Source of the DNA: Pyrofollis japonicus
GTDB taxonomy: Archaea; Thermoproteota; Thermoprotei_A; Sulfolobales; Pyrodictiaceae
NCBI RefSeq assembly: GCF_033097485.1
Contig: NZ_AP028634.1
Location: 372,001 to 436,000, forward strand
DNA: 64,000 nt
Direction: 5' to 3'
Position numbers and translations under genes: made by a program. Under the pieces are notes generated by a model, which was given only the letters and a program-made list of their open reading frames with translations, was not told where the DNA came from and made no database searches. Of the stretch, positions 35,527 to 43,903 are shown in pieces; the stretch's first letter is position 1, and each line of letters opens with the position of its first letter.

Positions 35527-35847
35527 ATGGCTAGTTATCGTTTCGAGGTTGTGTTGGAGGTTGAGGTCGATCCTAGCGAGCTTGGCGTGGAGATAAAGCA
35601 CCCTCTTGATGTGTACGCGGTGCCAGCAATGCTCGAGGAAAAGATTACGGAGTTACTTGAGAGGGATCTTGACCCGCGGCTCAACGCCGAGGTTGAGAGG
35701 GTTGAGCTGCTGAGCAAGGATGATAGTGATCTCTGGAACGAGATTATCGAAGAGCTTGCAGAGGATGACGACGAGGAAGAGGAGTGTGATGAATGGGAAG
35801 ATGATTGTGAGGACGAAGACGAATGGGAAGACGAAGAAGAGTGGTGA
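35527..35847 (+). CDS. Small protein with hyperacidic C-terminal tail
   Basis: Residues 1-~75 form a small alpha/beta domain (YRFEVVLEVEVDPSELGVEIKHPL...LLERDLDPRLNAEVERVELL). The last ~30 residues are almost only Asp, Glu and Trp with two Cys (DDDEEEECDEWEDD..., ending DEEEW). Such tails are known in DNA-mimic and histone- or polymerase-binding proteins, so it may sequester a host DNA-binding protein; that role is speculative. It lies 6 bp after the regulator gene and 6 bp before the TGT-like gene. Confidence 0.6.
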   Translation: MASYRFEVVLEVEVDPSELGVEIKHPLDVYAVPAMLEEKITELLERDLDPRLNAEVERVELLSKDDSDLWNEIIEELAEDDDEEEECDEWEDDCEDEDEWEDEEEW

Positions 35848-35853
35848 GCATCG

Positions 35854-36633
35854 ATGCCTGTGAGGTTCTACGCCCAGGGAGCCCCCTCTTGGTGGAAGTA
35901 CCAGTTGGTGAGCTTGGCGAATCAGCGGCTGCCCTCGAGGAAGCTCTACTTCTACGACTTCCTGGTCGACAACGGGATGTTCAATTTCTATAAGCGGGGG
36001 GAGCGGCCTCTGCTGGATCGCTGGCTCGAGCACCTCAAGAGGTTCGTGCTAGAGATCGATATAAGGTACAAGCCAGAGAACATCACGATAATACTGCCTG
36101 ACTGGCTACACGACCCAGCGTTCACCCTTAAGGCTGCAACCCATTTCCTTAGCAGGATGCTGTGCAAGGACTATGAGTGCTTGTTGGTGGTCCATAGTTC
36201 TCCATCGTTCGGCGGCTACTCAAGGGCCGCGCTCGAGGCCGCAAGCATACCCTGGGCTACTGGTCTCGCAGCGCCATTGAAGCTGAACTGCAGCAGGACC
36301 GCCAAGAACAGGCGGGTAATCAAGCTGCACTGCCAGCAGGCGATAGTGGAGCAAGTCTGCAGCATAGCCTCGAGGCACGGGCTAAGCTGCCACGGCCTAG
36401 GAGTAGCACTAAAGCCCGACCACATCAAGAGGCTAGTAGGACTAGGCCTAACGAGCTTTGATAGTAGCTCCTGGACGAGGCCTAACTCAAGCATAATAGA
36501 GAAGATGCTTGGCGGGCGCTGGTCAGCCAAGAACTCCCGCGAAAAGGACCTATTCATGAAAGTAGTGCTGCAGCGACTATCAAGAGAAGTAGAATTAGAG
36601 GGAGTGGAGCGGACATGGAGCAAACGCATCTAG
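35854..36633 (+). CDS. TGT/DpdA-like transglycosylase-fold protein
   Basis: A 259-aa protein with two motifs in the order seen in tRNA-guanine transglycosylases. VDNGMFNFY at residues 38-46 parallels DSGGFQ(V/M)F with its catalytic Asp (here Asp39). GLTSFDSSSWTRP at 198-210 parallels GxDMFDxxxPTR with the nucleophile Asp (here Asp203). Between them are barrel-like strands (ITIILPDWLHDP, LLVVHSSPS, GLGVALKPDH). The zinc site of TGT and any PUA domain are missing. Small phage-encoded relatives (DpdA) put 7-deazaguanines into DNA, so this may modify element DNA. The assignment rests on motif resemblance. Confidence 0.5.
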   Translation: MPVRFYAQGAPSWWKYQLVSLANQRLPSRKLYFYDFLVDNGMFNFYKRGERPLLDRWLEHLKRFVLEIDIRYKPENITIILPDWLHDPAFTLKAATHFLSRMLCKDYECLLVVHSSPSFGGYSRAALEAASIPWATGLAAPLKLNCSRTAKNRRVIKLHCQQAIVEQVCSIASRHGLSCHGLGVALKPDHIKRLVGLGLTSFDSSSWTRPNSSIIEKMLGGRWSAKNSREKDLFMKVVLQRLSREVELEGVERTWSKRI

Positions 36634-36923
36634 TTAACGAATACACGTGCATCATCTATGATGAGGCTGGCAACTATTACTTAATCGCCAAGGTGGGCGG
36701 GCTCCTCTCTGGAGCTAGGCTCGAACTCATCAAGCGCGGTAACAGCGAGTACTACGTAACATTGTACATAAGCTTGACGAGAAAGCACAGAAAGCTCGGA
36801 GCAGACATCACCGAGCGCAGAGACATAGAATATACATGGAGCGGCGAGGAAGCCGAGAAAAGATACCACATCCTCGTCGAGCAGATAAGGAAGCTAGTGA
36901 GGAACGGGGCAGGGACGCGGTGA
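36615..36923 (+). CDS. Provirus hypothetical protein
   Basis: A 102-aa protein overlapping the TGT-like gene by 19 bp. The first ~50 residues appear beta-rich (YTCIIYDEAGNYYLIAKVGG, YYVTLYISL), and the remainder is charged and helical (EAEKRYHILVEQIRKLVRNG). No family recognised. Tight overlap and codon use like its neighbours support translation. Confidence 0.5.
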   Translation: MEQTHLVNEYTCIIYDEAGNYYLIAKVGGLLSGARLELIKRGNSEYYVTLYISLTRKHRKLGADITERRDIEYTWSGEEAEKRYHILVEQIRKLVRNGAGTR

Positions 36924-37087
36924 AGGAGTGTTATGATTTCTTGATGCTGTGTAGGCGTGGCCTGGTATACGGCTGCCTGTTGCACAGAATAATATGTATG
37001 GGTGAGGCCCCTGCCAGTCCTCGAGAAAATATCCTACAAGAAGAGAATTCAGCGCCTCGACAGCCTAGTAGGGGAGTTAGCAGATGA
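36920..37087 (+). CDS. Possible small Cys-rich protein
   Basis: A GTG at 36920 overlaps the preceding stop in the GTGA arrangement and opens a 55-codon frame that begins with CYDFLMLCRRGLVYGCLLHRIICMG and four cysteines. The second half overlaps the next gene (start 37002) and is low in structure, so only the first part may be meaningful. It could instead be leader sequence for the next gene. Confidence 0.3.
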   Translation: MKECYDFLMLCRRGLVYGCLLHRIICMGEAPASPRENILQEENSAPRQPSRGVSR

Positions 37088-37211
37088 GATAAAGGAAATG
37101 GAAAGCTTGCTAGCTAGGATAACCGAGACCTATGGGAGGATCAGCCTCATAGTCGAGCTGGAGAAGAAGAGGCTCGGGAAGCATGGGGAGAATGTACGTG
37201 GTCGAGGCTAG
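37002..37211 (+). CDS. Small coiled-coil protein
   Basis: A 69-aa protein from GTG 37002. Heptad-like spacing runs through IQRLDSLVGELADEIKEMES and LLARITETYGRISLIVELEKK, so a short coiled coil is likely. It overlaps the next small gene by 29 bp. Function unknown. Confidence 0.45.
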   Translation: MRPLPVLEKISYKKRIQRLDSLVGELADEIKEMESLLARITETYGRISLIVELEKKRLGKHGENVRGRG

Positions 37212-37368
37212 GGATTACTGGGAGGCTAGAGAGAAGCTCAGGAAGCTACGGAAGAAGGGCTCGGTGAAGCACGCGCTCTACATAGTGAGCGTTGATGATC
37301 ATAGGAAGATCCAGCACTACCTTACGAGGGGCAGGAAAATAACAGTCATTATCATAGCCGAGGACTAG
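37183..37368 (+). CDS. Small basic alpha/beta protein
   Basis: A 61-aa basic protein (YVVEARDYWEAREKLRKLRKK, ALYIVSVDDHRKI, ITVIIIAED) whose alternating strands and helices suggest a small ferredoxin-like fold. It is the last gene of the rightward operon and ends with a 4-bp convergent overlap with the ATPase gene. Function unknown. Confidence 0.45.
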   Translation: MGRMYVVEARDYWEAREKLRKLRKKGSVKHALYIVSVDDHRKIQHYLTRGRKITVIIIAED

Positions 37369-38213
37369 TCGGCGCCATCGTAGTCTATTATCTCTCTTAT
37401 CTGCTTGATCCACCTGTACGCAGTGGATCTCGGAACCCCTGCATCCATAAGCATTTTCGCCACCTCCTTGATGCTCGCGCCAGCTTTGAGCATGTTCAGT
37501 GCCCTTAGCTGCAGCTTCTCCCTCTCATTTTCTTCCCTGCCGTCGAGGCTCTGCCTCCACTCCTCAAAGGCCCTCTTTACCGCGCGCCACCTTATGTCCT
37601 CGTACCTCTTGTAGACCTCGTCTGGGTAATAGGTCGGGTACGGGTCATAGTACTCCTTCTTCACGAATTTCAGGAAGTTCGGCAGGGTTCTGAGCTTGTA
37701 GCCTGTTGCTAGGCTCCAGTACTCTGGGAGCCCGTACTCGTCGAGCATGGCCTTGTACGCCGCGTAGTCGTCCACCATCTCTATCAGCTGCCGCTTCGAC
37801 AACGGGGCCACGCTTACCCTGAAGAATATCTTGTTGAGAAGGTTCCTGGGTAGCTCCTCGCTGGGCGTGGTGAATATTATGCCCGCGGTTATGCTTCTGA
37901 TCAAGTTATAGAACTTCATGAAGGCTACTTTTTCGCGCTCCCACCAAGTCATCTTGTCTAGCCAGATCCCAGCATCATCCATTATGATTATTTTCTCGCG
38001 CTGCCTACGGTTAATAGCCCTCTCCATGACCTCTATCGCGTCCTTGGGGTCGAAGAAGAGGCGCTCCAAGACCTTGTTCCAGTCCTCGAGTACTTGGAAC
38101 GCCACCCACATAGCATAGCTGGTCTTGCCTGTCCCGAACTCGCCGTACACGTAGGCGGTTATGACCGCGTTCTTCTCGTAGGCCCTATTGATTAGGTCGG
38201 CTAGGACCAGCAA
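37365..38213 (-). CDS. P-loop ATPase with C-terminal HTH
   Basis: A 282-aa ATPase with Walker A YGEFGTGKTSYAMW (residues ~23-36) and Walker B KIIIMDDAG (~74-82), then a sensor-like GIIFTTPSEELPRNLL. The C-terminal ~40 residues (GASIKEVAKMLMDAGVPRSTAYRWIKQI) are a helix-turn-helix. AAA-like or DnaA-like ATPases with DNA-binding tails are conserved in archaeal viruses and plasmids, including fuselloviruses, where a role in replication or DNA handling is proposed. It is the last gene of the leftward block and overlaps the upstream gene by 29 bp. Confidence 0.75.
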   Translation of the reverse strand: MLVLADLINRAYEKNAVITAYVYGEFGTGKTSYAMWVAFQVLEDWNKVLERLFFDPKDAIEVMERAINRRQREKIIIMDDAGIWLDKMTWWEREKVAFMKFYNLIRSITAGIIFTTPSEELPRNLLNKIFFRVSVAPLSKRQLIEMVDDYAAYKAMLDEYGLPEYWSLATGYKLRTLPNFLKFVKKEYYDPYPTYYPDEVYKRYEDIRWRAVKRAFEEWRQSLDGREENEREKLQLRALNMLKAGASIKEVAKMLMDAGVPRSTAYRWIKQIREIIDYDGAD

Positions 38214-38595
38214 TGCTGCCCACCCTTATCCTCCTCTGCGGCAGGAGTAGCCCGTTCTCATAGAGTACTCGGAGCATGACTCGGAGCGCTTGCCTATACC
38301 TCCTCAGCGCCTCGACGGGCCTATTCTTATTCAGCAGGTCCTCCGCCTCCCGCAGCAGCTCCTCTACGGAGGACATCTCCTCGCCAGGGAAGAGGGGCGC
38401 CACGAGGTCGCTCAGGTGCTCTATTGTCTGCTTGTAGTGGTCCACGCTGTCAGCTATATCGGGGAGTAGGCCCCTTGTCCTAACCCTTGCACGCGCGTTA
38501 CCTATCAGCACCAAGGTGTAGTTGACCACATAGAAGAAGTCCACGTTGCCCAAGATCTCTTGTCTCGCGAGAGTCTCACCCAAGATCTCACCCAT
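38185..38595 (-). CDS. Provirus hypothetical protein, helical
   Basis: A 136-aa mostly helical protein. Residues ~65-120 (VEELLREAEDLLNKNRPVEALRRYRQALRVMLRVLYENG) read like a single TPR/MIT-type helical hairpin, a protein-interaction fold. It overlaps the ATPase gene start by 29 bp, so it may be a partner of that ATPase. No family identified. Confidence 0.5.
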   Translation of the reverse strand: MGEILGETLARQEILGNVDFFYVVNYTLVLIGNARARVRTRGLLPDIADSVDHYKQTIEHLSDLVAPLFPGEEMSSVEELLREAEDLLNKNRPVEALRRYRQALRVMLRVLYENGLLLPQRRIRVGSIAGPSRPNQ

Positions 38596-38651
38596 TAGTG
38601 CGCGATGCTATACTAATACGTACTGGGTATGTGTGCTGAGACGGGACAAGG

Positions 38652-39011
38652 CTAGTCCTCGGCGTACTTCTCGTGATAGATCTCCTTCGCCTCCTCGGCA
38701 GCCTCCCTATAGATCTCGGCGATTTCCCGCAGCTTCCTCCTCTCCTCGGGGCTGAGATCCCTCCTCTTGGCAGAGGCCTCTGCCCTGTTAGCGGCGTTTA
38801 CCAGGGCACGGTAGATCGCTAGCGCCCTCTTCCTCCCCACCTTCATCCTGCCTATCCTGCCCCGCTCCATGCCGTGCACGAGCCTCTCCGCAGCGTCCTC
38901 AGCCTTGTCGGGGTCCTTGAACGTCACTATGTCTGCTAGCCACTTGTGCCTAGCTGGCCTGAAGAGGCCCCCTTTCCTACTGCTCTTCTTCCTCCCTCTC
39001 CTCCCTGCCAT
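38652..39011 (-). CDS. Small very basic protein, probably DNA-binding
   Basis: A 119-aa protein with a highly basic N-terminus (AGRRGRKKSSRKGGLFRPARHK) and helical remainder rich in Arg, Lys, Ala and Glu (RKRALAIYRALVNAANRAEASAKRRD). It may bind and compact nucleic acid. It overlaps the upstream gene by 35 bp. No named family. Confidence 0.5.
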   Translation of the reverse strand: MAGRRGRKKSSRKGGLFRPARHKWLADIVTFKDPDKAEDAAERLVHGMERGRIGRMKVGRKRALAIYRALVNAANRAEASAKRRDLSPEERRKLREIAEIYREAAEEAKEIYHEKYAED

Positions 39012-39327
39012 AGGCCATCATCCCGCTGAGCACGAGTTCCTTAACTGATACAGGTATGCCTAGCTCGGCCTTTGACTCCACGAAGTCCCTCAGCATCGAT
39101 ACTGCTATCTGGGGCTTCTCGAGGCAACTATCGAGATTCCTACCCATGATCGACGCTATGCTCGCGCAGAGCTCTAGCTCAGCAGAGTTAGACATTCTAG
39201 CCAGGAAGGCCAGGAGAGCCGACTTCTCCCCATACGCCTTCCTAAGAACCCAGATAGGTGCATCGACAGAGCTGCTGCCTATCAAGAGGCCGCGTTCAAG
39301 CTCCTTACTCAAGCCTCTCACCATCAT
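38977..39327 (-). CDS. Provirus hypothetical protein
   Basis: A 116-aa protein, the first gene of the leftward block. It is helical (ALLAFLARMSNSAELELCASIASIMGRNLD...) with a Glu-rich C-terminus (GREEREEEEQ). It starts near the intergenic region shared with the structural operon, which contains a perfect palindrome at 39376-39389. No family recognised. Confidence 0.5.
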   Translation of the reverse strand: MMVRGLSKELERGLLIGSSSVDAPIWVLRKAYGEKSALLAFLARMSNSAELELCASIASIMGRNLDSCLEKPQIAVSMLRDFVESKAELGIPVSVKELVLSGMMAYGREEREEEEQ

Positions 39328-39375
39328 AGAACCTGTACCCGTGCGTGGTAAGCACGAGCACAGATTCTGCCATCG

Positions 39376-39389
39376 TTTATGATCATAAA
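39376..39389. promoter_or_regulatory. 14-bp perfect palindrome between divergent operons
   Basis: TTTATGATCATAAA reads the same on both strands and lies between the start codons of the leftward block (39327) and the structural-type operon (39464). Its position suits an operator controlling one or both operons. The A/T ends could also overlap TATA elements. Confidence 0.5.
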
Positions 39390-39463
39390 TCCATGCTCGC
39401 CGCTAAGGGTAGCCACAGTCCCACAAGAAAACGAATAGAAATCCAAACAGGTGATAAGAGGAA

Positions 39464-40579
39464 ATGAATCGGGCTCTGAGCCTAGCCCTGCTAGCCCTGG
39501 TCCTAGCCCTGCCCCTGCTAGCAGCCCTGCCAGCCCATGCAGACGATGTAAAGATCGTGGTCTTGAATACCTATGACTTTACGCAGCTATCAGCATACAT
39601 GTACAATGCTACGGCTGGGACGCTGCAGATCGTGAACAGCAGCTACGTGCAGGTGCTGAGCGACGAGTTGAAGGACGCCGCGGCTGGAGACAACATCATG
39701 CCAGCGATAGTCTTGTCCCTAGACGCTCCCGCTACTGATCTGAACACGGGTGAGTCCGTTGTATACGCGTATCTATTGAATAACGTGTATAGCGATGGCC
39801 TAGTGGTCGGGGTAGCTGATGTCAATTCCACGGATAACAGTGTGAGCAATCTCCAGCTCGTCAAGGTATCACCCGTGAGCGGAGACGTTGCCATAATGCG
39901 TACAAATTACGACATAATTATATACGTCGACACGGTGAAGCTATCAATACCCTTGGCGAACTATTCCTCGCCGAAAGTCCTGCTAATGACTGACGATGGT
40001 GCAAATCTATTTGCAAGCAGCATACAGTATGTTGAGCTAAGAGCGTTGCAGGATCCGCCGTCTGGCTACACCTTGATAAGGGGCGGAAGCGGAGAGGAAG
40101 AATTCACCATTAGCGCCAGCGGCACACTCTCGGTATGGTTCGACGAGACACATGACGGCGGTGATGTTGATTTATTCGTGTTTGACAGCAGTAACCCAGA
40201 CTACAATAACGCAAGCACATCGCAGACATGGGGTTGGCTAATCACGCACTCAACAGCATATCTCTGGAGCGATACAGGCCCGTGGACGAGAACTATCGAT
40301 ACAACGGGCACTGTGAAGTTCATAGTCAAGGGGTACAGCGGGGACGCCAGCGCCGTCAACTGGCGCGTAGCTGTAAGGCTCCTAAGCGGCAACAATACTC
40401 CAGAGCCCCAGCCGCAGCAGCCCACGGAGACAACCACGCAGCCCAGCAACAGCAACCGAGTGAACGAGAACGGCTGGCTAGCACCACTCAGGTCGGCATA
40501 CGAGAGCAACCCCGCAGCGTTCTGGCTCATTGTCATACTGTTATTCGTCTTAGCGGTAGCGGCGGTGCTACGTCGATAA
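39464..40579 (+). CDS. Secreted, membrane-anchored provirus surface protein
   Basis: The first gene of the structural-type operon, 371 aa. It has an N-terminal signal peptide with the predicted cut PAHA|DDVK at residue ~26. A large beta-rich ectodomain follows; residues ~205-310 (GEEEFTISASGTLSVWFDETHDGGDVDLFVFD...) resemble a PPC-like jelly roll. Next come a Pro/Gln/Thr stalk (NNTPEPQPQQPTETTTQPS) and a C-terminal membrane helix (AFWLIVILLFVLAVAAVL) ending in RR. AGGTGAT at 39451 is the ribosome-binding site. A virion spike or surface decoration is likely, but unproven. Confidence 0.75.
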   Translation: MNRALSLALLALVLALPLLAALPAHADDVKIVVLNTYDFTQLSAYMYNATAGTLQIVNSSYVQVLSDELKDAAAGDNIMPAIVLSLDAPATDLNTGESVVYAYLLNNVYSDGLVVGVADVNSTDNSVSNLQLVKVSPVSGDVAIMRTNYDIIIYVDTVKLSIPLANYSSPKVLLMTDDGANLFASSIQYVELRALQDPPSGYTLIRGGSGEEEFTISASGTLSVWFDETHDGGDVDLFVFDSSNPDYNNASTSQTWGWLITHSTAYLWSDTGPWTRTIDTTGTVKFIVKGYSGDASAVNWRVAVRLLSGNNTPEPQPQQPTETTTQPSNSNRVNENGWLAPLRSAYESNPAAFWLIVILLFVLAVAAVLRR

Positions 40580-40639
40580 TCCATGCAAGCATTCAGCGAT
40601 CCTAGCCCATGGTTTTTGCAGGAATAGGAACCATGTAGG

Positions 40640-43600
40640 GTGATAGGCATGGCTCGGAGAACGAGCAGCGGGGTATACCTGCTGGCAGGTGTCGGTCTGG
40701 CGTTCCTAGTGATAGTGATAGTGCTTGCAGCGTTGCTACACAACGGCCTACCACTGGGGCTCAGCAGGTGGACAGGCGGCCTGCACTTGACGGAAGAGGT
40801 GCAGCAGCCACATGTACTCTACTCTACGCAGCTACAACTAAGCCAAGGCACAGTATGGAAGATAACATACGACGCTAATGGGCTGGGAATAGAGCAGAGA
40901 GGCAGCCAGCTGATAGAAAGGCTGAACTTGAGCAACGCGGATCTTGGGGTAGACGATGTTGTTGCTCCAGTATTGTATGACTGGTATCTGGACGGTAATG
41001 ACTATGTGGAGTTTGATTCGGGGCCACAGCTTGGTAATGGCGAAGTATTTAGCCTAGTGGCGAGCTTTAAGCCGACAGGTAAACCGACGACGTCATTTAT
41101 GCGGGTATTCCACGGCGCGGGGGGTACGACGAACTGGGTAATTGATCCCTACCAGATAGGGTGGTGGGGTGCTAACGACAAGCTAGTATTCGTCATGGGG
41201 AATGGTACTGCGTACAACGATGTATACTCGGAGTCGAAAGTCGTGCTAGGAGAATGGTACACCGTTTCTGGCGTTGCAGCCAGCAACGAGGTACAAATAT
41301 ACGTGAACGGCGTGCTCGAGGGATATAAGAACAGGACACTGGATCCAACAGCGACAACAGATACGCCGACAATAGGGAGAGCTGGTGACGTATACTTTGA
41401 AGGATATGTATCATACGTGCTGATGACGCGTAGTATAAATACAGGACAAAACATAGTAGAAAATCCACTACTATTCATATCGGCGTCGTTCACCAACGGC
41501 ACCCACTACTTCGACCTGGTAAACAGGATAGTTGGGACACCATACGGCGGCGTGGCTAGGGTACCAGCCGAGCACCCCACGCTGTTTCTAGTCAAGAGTC
41601 TGGCGAGCGATAATTATCTGCACTTGAAGTATGTGCCGCCAGGCTCGGTATTCCGCATAAAGTACAATGGTATGGTGTACGAGTGGAGAATATCTGGCTC
41701 GCCTAACCAGGCGGGCCTTATCGAGGACTACAAGATCGACCTTGCTGGCGTCTTTGGCACCACCGTGCTGCCCAACGCCACGATAGAGCTAGAGTATCCC
41801 AGCGAGAAGGTGCGCTTCTACGTGCCCAGCGGCTTCCAGGTCAGGATAAGCAATGACATATGGTCTGAGACCCACGAGGTACCGTTGAACTCGACATTCG
41901 TGGACTTCGGGCTGCCAGAGTCAGGATACTACACTGTGCAGATCCTAGGCTACGAGCAGGAGCCGCAGGTGAGAGTAGAGACATCTGGGGACAAGGTGAG
42001 GATAACAGTCACGGATATGAACGGCTATGCCCTCAGCGGGGCGAAAGTATACGTCTACGAGGGTAGCAACCTCGTCGCCGCGGGCACCGTGAATGACCTA
42101 GGCTTCTACGAGCTGGACAAGAGCCAGCTGAGCAGCGACCAGCTTAGAGTCGTGGTCGTCGCATTAAAAGATGGAACGTATTATCACGCGGACAAGCTGG
42201 TAACGCTAACATCTAACGGTACTGTTACCGTGCAGCCTGTGACACCCGTCGAGGAAGCTGCAGAGGCGCAGCATTCGGGCAGCAGCACCGCGTTGGTACT
42301 GATAATCATAATACTGCTGCTTGGCATAGCGACAATACTCCTAAGCGGTAAAGGGCGTAGAAGGCACCTGCTAGGCCTAGCAATCCTAGCTCTGCTCCTT
42401 ACACCCTTTTTCGCAGAGCTAGCGCACGCCGAGCAGACTTATCTTAGTTGGCGCGATACCCACTATGACTTGACGCCAGGGTATAGGCATACATTCGTGC
42501 TCTCTGCTAGCGTCACGAGCCTCGCCATAGCGTTCCAGGCTGGCGAGGCCTATGTGCAGGCTGGGCCACTGTACGCGGAGCTGAAGCCTAATCCTAACTT
42601 CTTCTGGGGCTTCACTTACCATTTCGCTATAAAGATCAACGGCGACGAGGTCTACAGCGAGAACATAGACGTCTCCCCGCCCGCCCTAGGCACGAGGGAA
42701 GTGAGCAGGAGCTTCGTCGTAGACGTGGACTGCAGCGGGCACGCCAGGGTCTTAGTGGGAAGCGACGAGGTGGCCACATTCCAGATAAACGGGCTAGTAG
42801 ACATAATGAAGGATGAAAGGGATGGCGGCAGGGTAACTGTCAGCGGCACCAGGCTCTACGACTGCAGCAGCCCTGGCTCTGGCGGAAGCAACGGGGGCGG
42901 AAACATAGTCGCAACACCTAGGCCGCCATCGAGTAGCCAGAGCTACCTAGACTCCATAGCGCACGCGTTTAGCACAGCAACAAGTGCAGCACTCACGGTT
43001 CTCCTGCTGGGCTTCGTCGGCCTAGCACTATTCATAAGCTACAAGCAGGCGAAGAAGAGGAAGCTGCTAGTATTTATACCCCTATTGTTTTTTCTTGCTA
43101 GCCTAGCTTCTCCAGCCTATGCTGAGACCACTAACACAACTACTGCTCAGAAGCTAAGCTTCTCCGAGGAATGGTTGAAAGGAACCGTGGTCGTGGTCTA
43201 CCAGGGACAATATGGTACTGGTTGGTGGATGAACCCGTCTTACATAGCAACCGCCGCACATGTTGTTGGTTACAATCCTAGCGCTACTGTGACAATCATA
43301 CGCGGTAGCGTTGAGAGCACAGGCCACGTAGTGGCCCTAGACCGCCAAGGAGACGCAGCGATCATTAGCGTGGATCACCCAGAGCTCTTCACTGACAAGT
43401 ACGTGTTTAGGCTAGCGAGGGAGATGCCGCCGCCCACGTCGACGATATATGTTATCGGTTACCCGTCGGAATTGCTGCAAGTGTTGAATAACGACTTACA
43501 CGCTCTAAGCGAGCACCCAAGAGTCCTCGAGACACACTTGACATGGACTGCTAGCGGCCTCATAGAGCTCGGCGGCATAACCGATGCTGGCAACTCTGGC

Positions 43601-43903
43601 GGGCCCGTAACCGATGCCGCAGGCAATGTTATCGGGCTGGTATCGTTCGCTTTGCGGGGCCCTGCTGGCACGCTGTATTTTGCTACTAGTGTTAGGAACT
43701 TGAAGGAGCTGGCGCAGCAGCACAACATAGCGTATGAAGAGGGCTCCGCTGGGATCATTGGCGCTATGAACGAGAATCCTGCTGTTGCTGGCGCTATCGC
43801 TGGCGCTGGTGCCTCACTCGTCACAGACATTGCGATTCTTTTGGTGGGTGTCGCGATAGGCACGGGTGTTTTACACGCGCGTAGAAGGGGTGGTAGGAGA
43901 TGA
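40640..43903 (+). CDS. Giant membrane polyprotein with trypsin-like protease
   Basis: One open frame of 1087 codons (GTG 40640; ATG 40649 behind GGTGA is the better start). Numbering from GTG: N-terminal membrane anchor (~14-34); LamG/lectin-like domain (~113-265); Ig-like domain (~444-525); membrane helix (~551-570) followed by GKGRRRH and an internal signal-like stretch ending ELAHA|EQ at 597; a second ectodomain; helix (~784-803), KQAKKRK and a second signal-like stretch ending SPAYA|ET at 828; then an S1-type protease with His874 (TAAHV), Asp905 (GDAAI) and Ser986 (GNSGGP); and a last helix ending in Arg-rich residues. No ATG or GTG occurs at either junction, so three modules are probably made as one chain and cut. 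Confidence 0.75.
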   Translation: MIGMARRTSSGVYLLAGVGLAFLVIVIVLAALLHNGLPLGLSRWTGGLHLTEEVQQPHVLYSTQLQLSQGTVWKITYDANGLGIEQRGSQLIERLNLSNADLGVDDVVAPVLYDWYLDGNDYVEFDSGPQLGNGEVFSLVASFKPTGKPTTSFMRVFHGAGGTTNWVIDPYQIGWWGANDKLVFVMGNGTAYNDVYSESKVVLGEWYTVSGVAASNEVQIYVNGVLEGYKNRTLDPTATTDTPTIGRAGDVYFEGYVSYVLMTRSINTGQNIVENPLLFISASFTNGTHYFDLVNRIVGTPYGGVARVPAEHPTLFLVKSLASDNYLHLKYVPPGSVFRIKYNGMVYEWRISGSPNQAGLIEDYKIDLAGVFGTTVLPNATIELEYPSEKVRFYVPSGFQVRISNDIWSETHEVPLNSTFVDFGLPESGYYTVQILGYEQEPQVRVETSGDKVRITVTDMNGYALSGAKVYVYEGSNLVAAGTVNDLGFYELDKSQLSSDQLRVVVVALKDGTYYHADKLVTLTSNGTVTVQPVTPVEEAAEAQHSGSSTALVLIIIILLLGIATILLSGKGRRRHLLGLAILALLLTPFFAELAHAEQTYLSWRDTHYDLTPGYRHTFVLSASVTSLAIAFQAGEAYVQAGPLYAELKPNPNFFWGFTYHFAIKINGDEVYSENIDVSPPALGTREVSRSFVVDVDCSGHARVLVGSDEVATFQINGLVDIMKDERDGGRVTVSGTRLYDCSSPGSGGSNGGGNIVATPRPPSSSQSYLDSIAHAFSTATSAALTVLLLGFVGLALFISYKQAKKRKLLVFIPLLFFLASLASPAYAETTNTTTAQKLSFSEEWLKGTVVVVYQGQYGTGWWMNPSYIATAAHVVGYNPSATVTIIRGSVESTGHVVALDRQGDAAIISVDHPELFTDKYVFRLAREMPPPTSTIYVIGYPSELLQVLNNDLHALSEHPRVLETHLTWTASGLIELGGITDAGNSGGPVTDAAGNVIGLVSFALRGPAGTLYFATSVRNLKELAQQHNIAYEEGSAGIIGAMNENPAVAGAIAGAGASLVTDIAILLVGVAIGTGVLHARRRGGRR

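Noticed and set aside
40201-40743. 180-codon minus-strand frame opposite the surface-protein genes.
   Set aside because: It is a shadow of GC-rich coding sequence; the plus-strand frames carry signal peptides and domain motifs.
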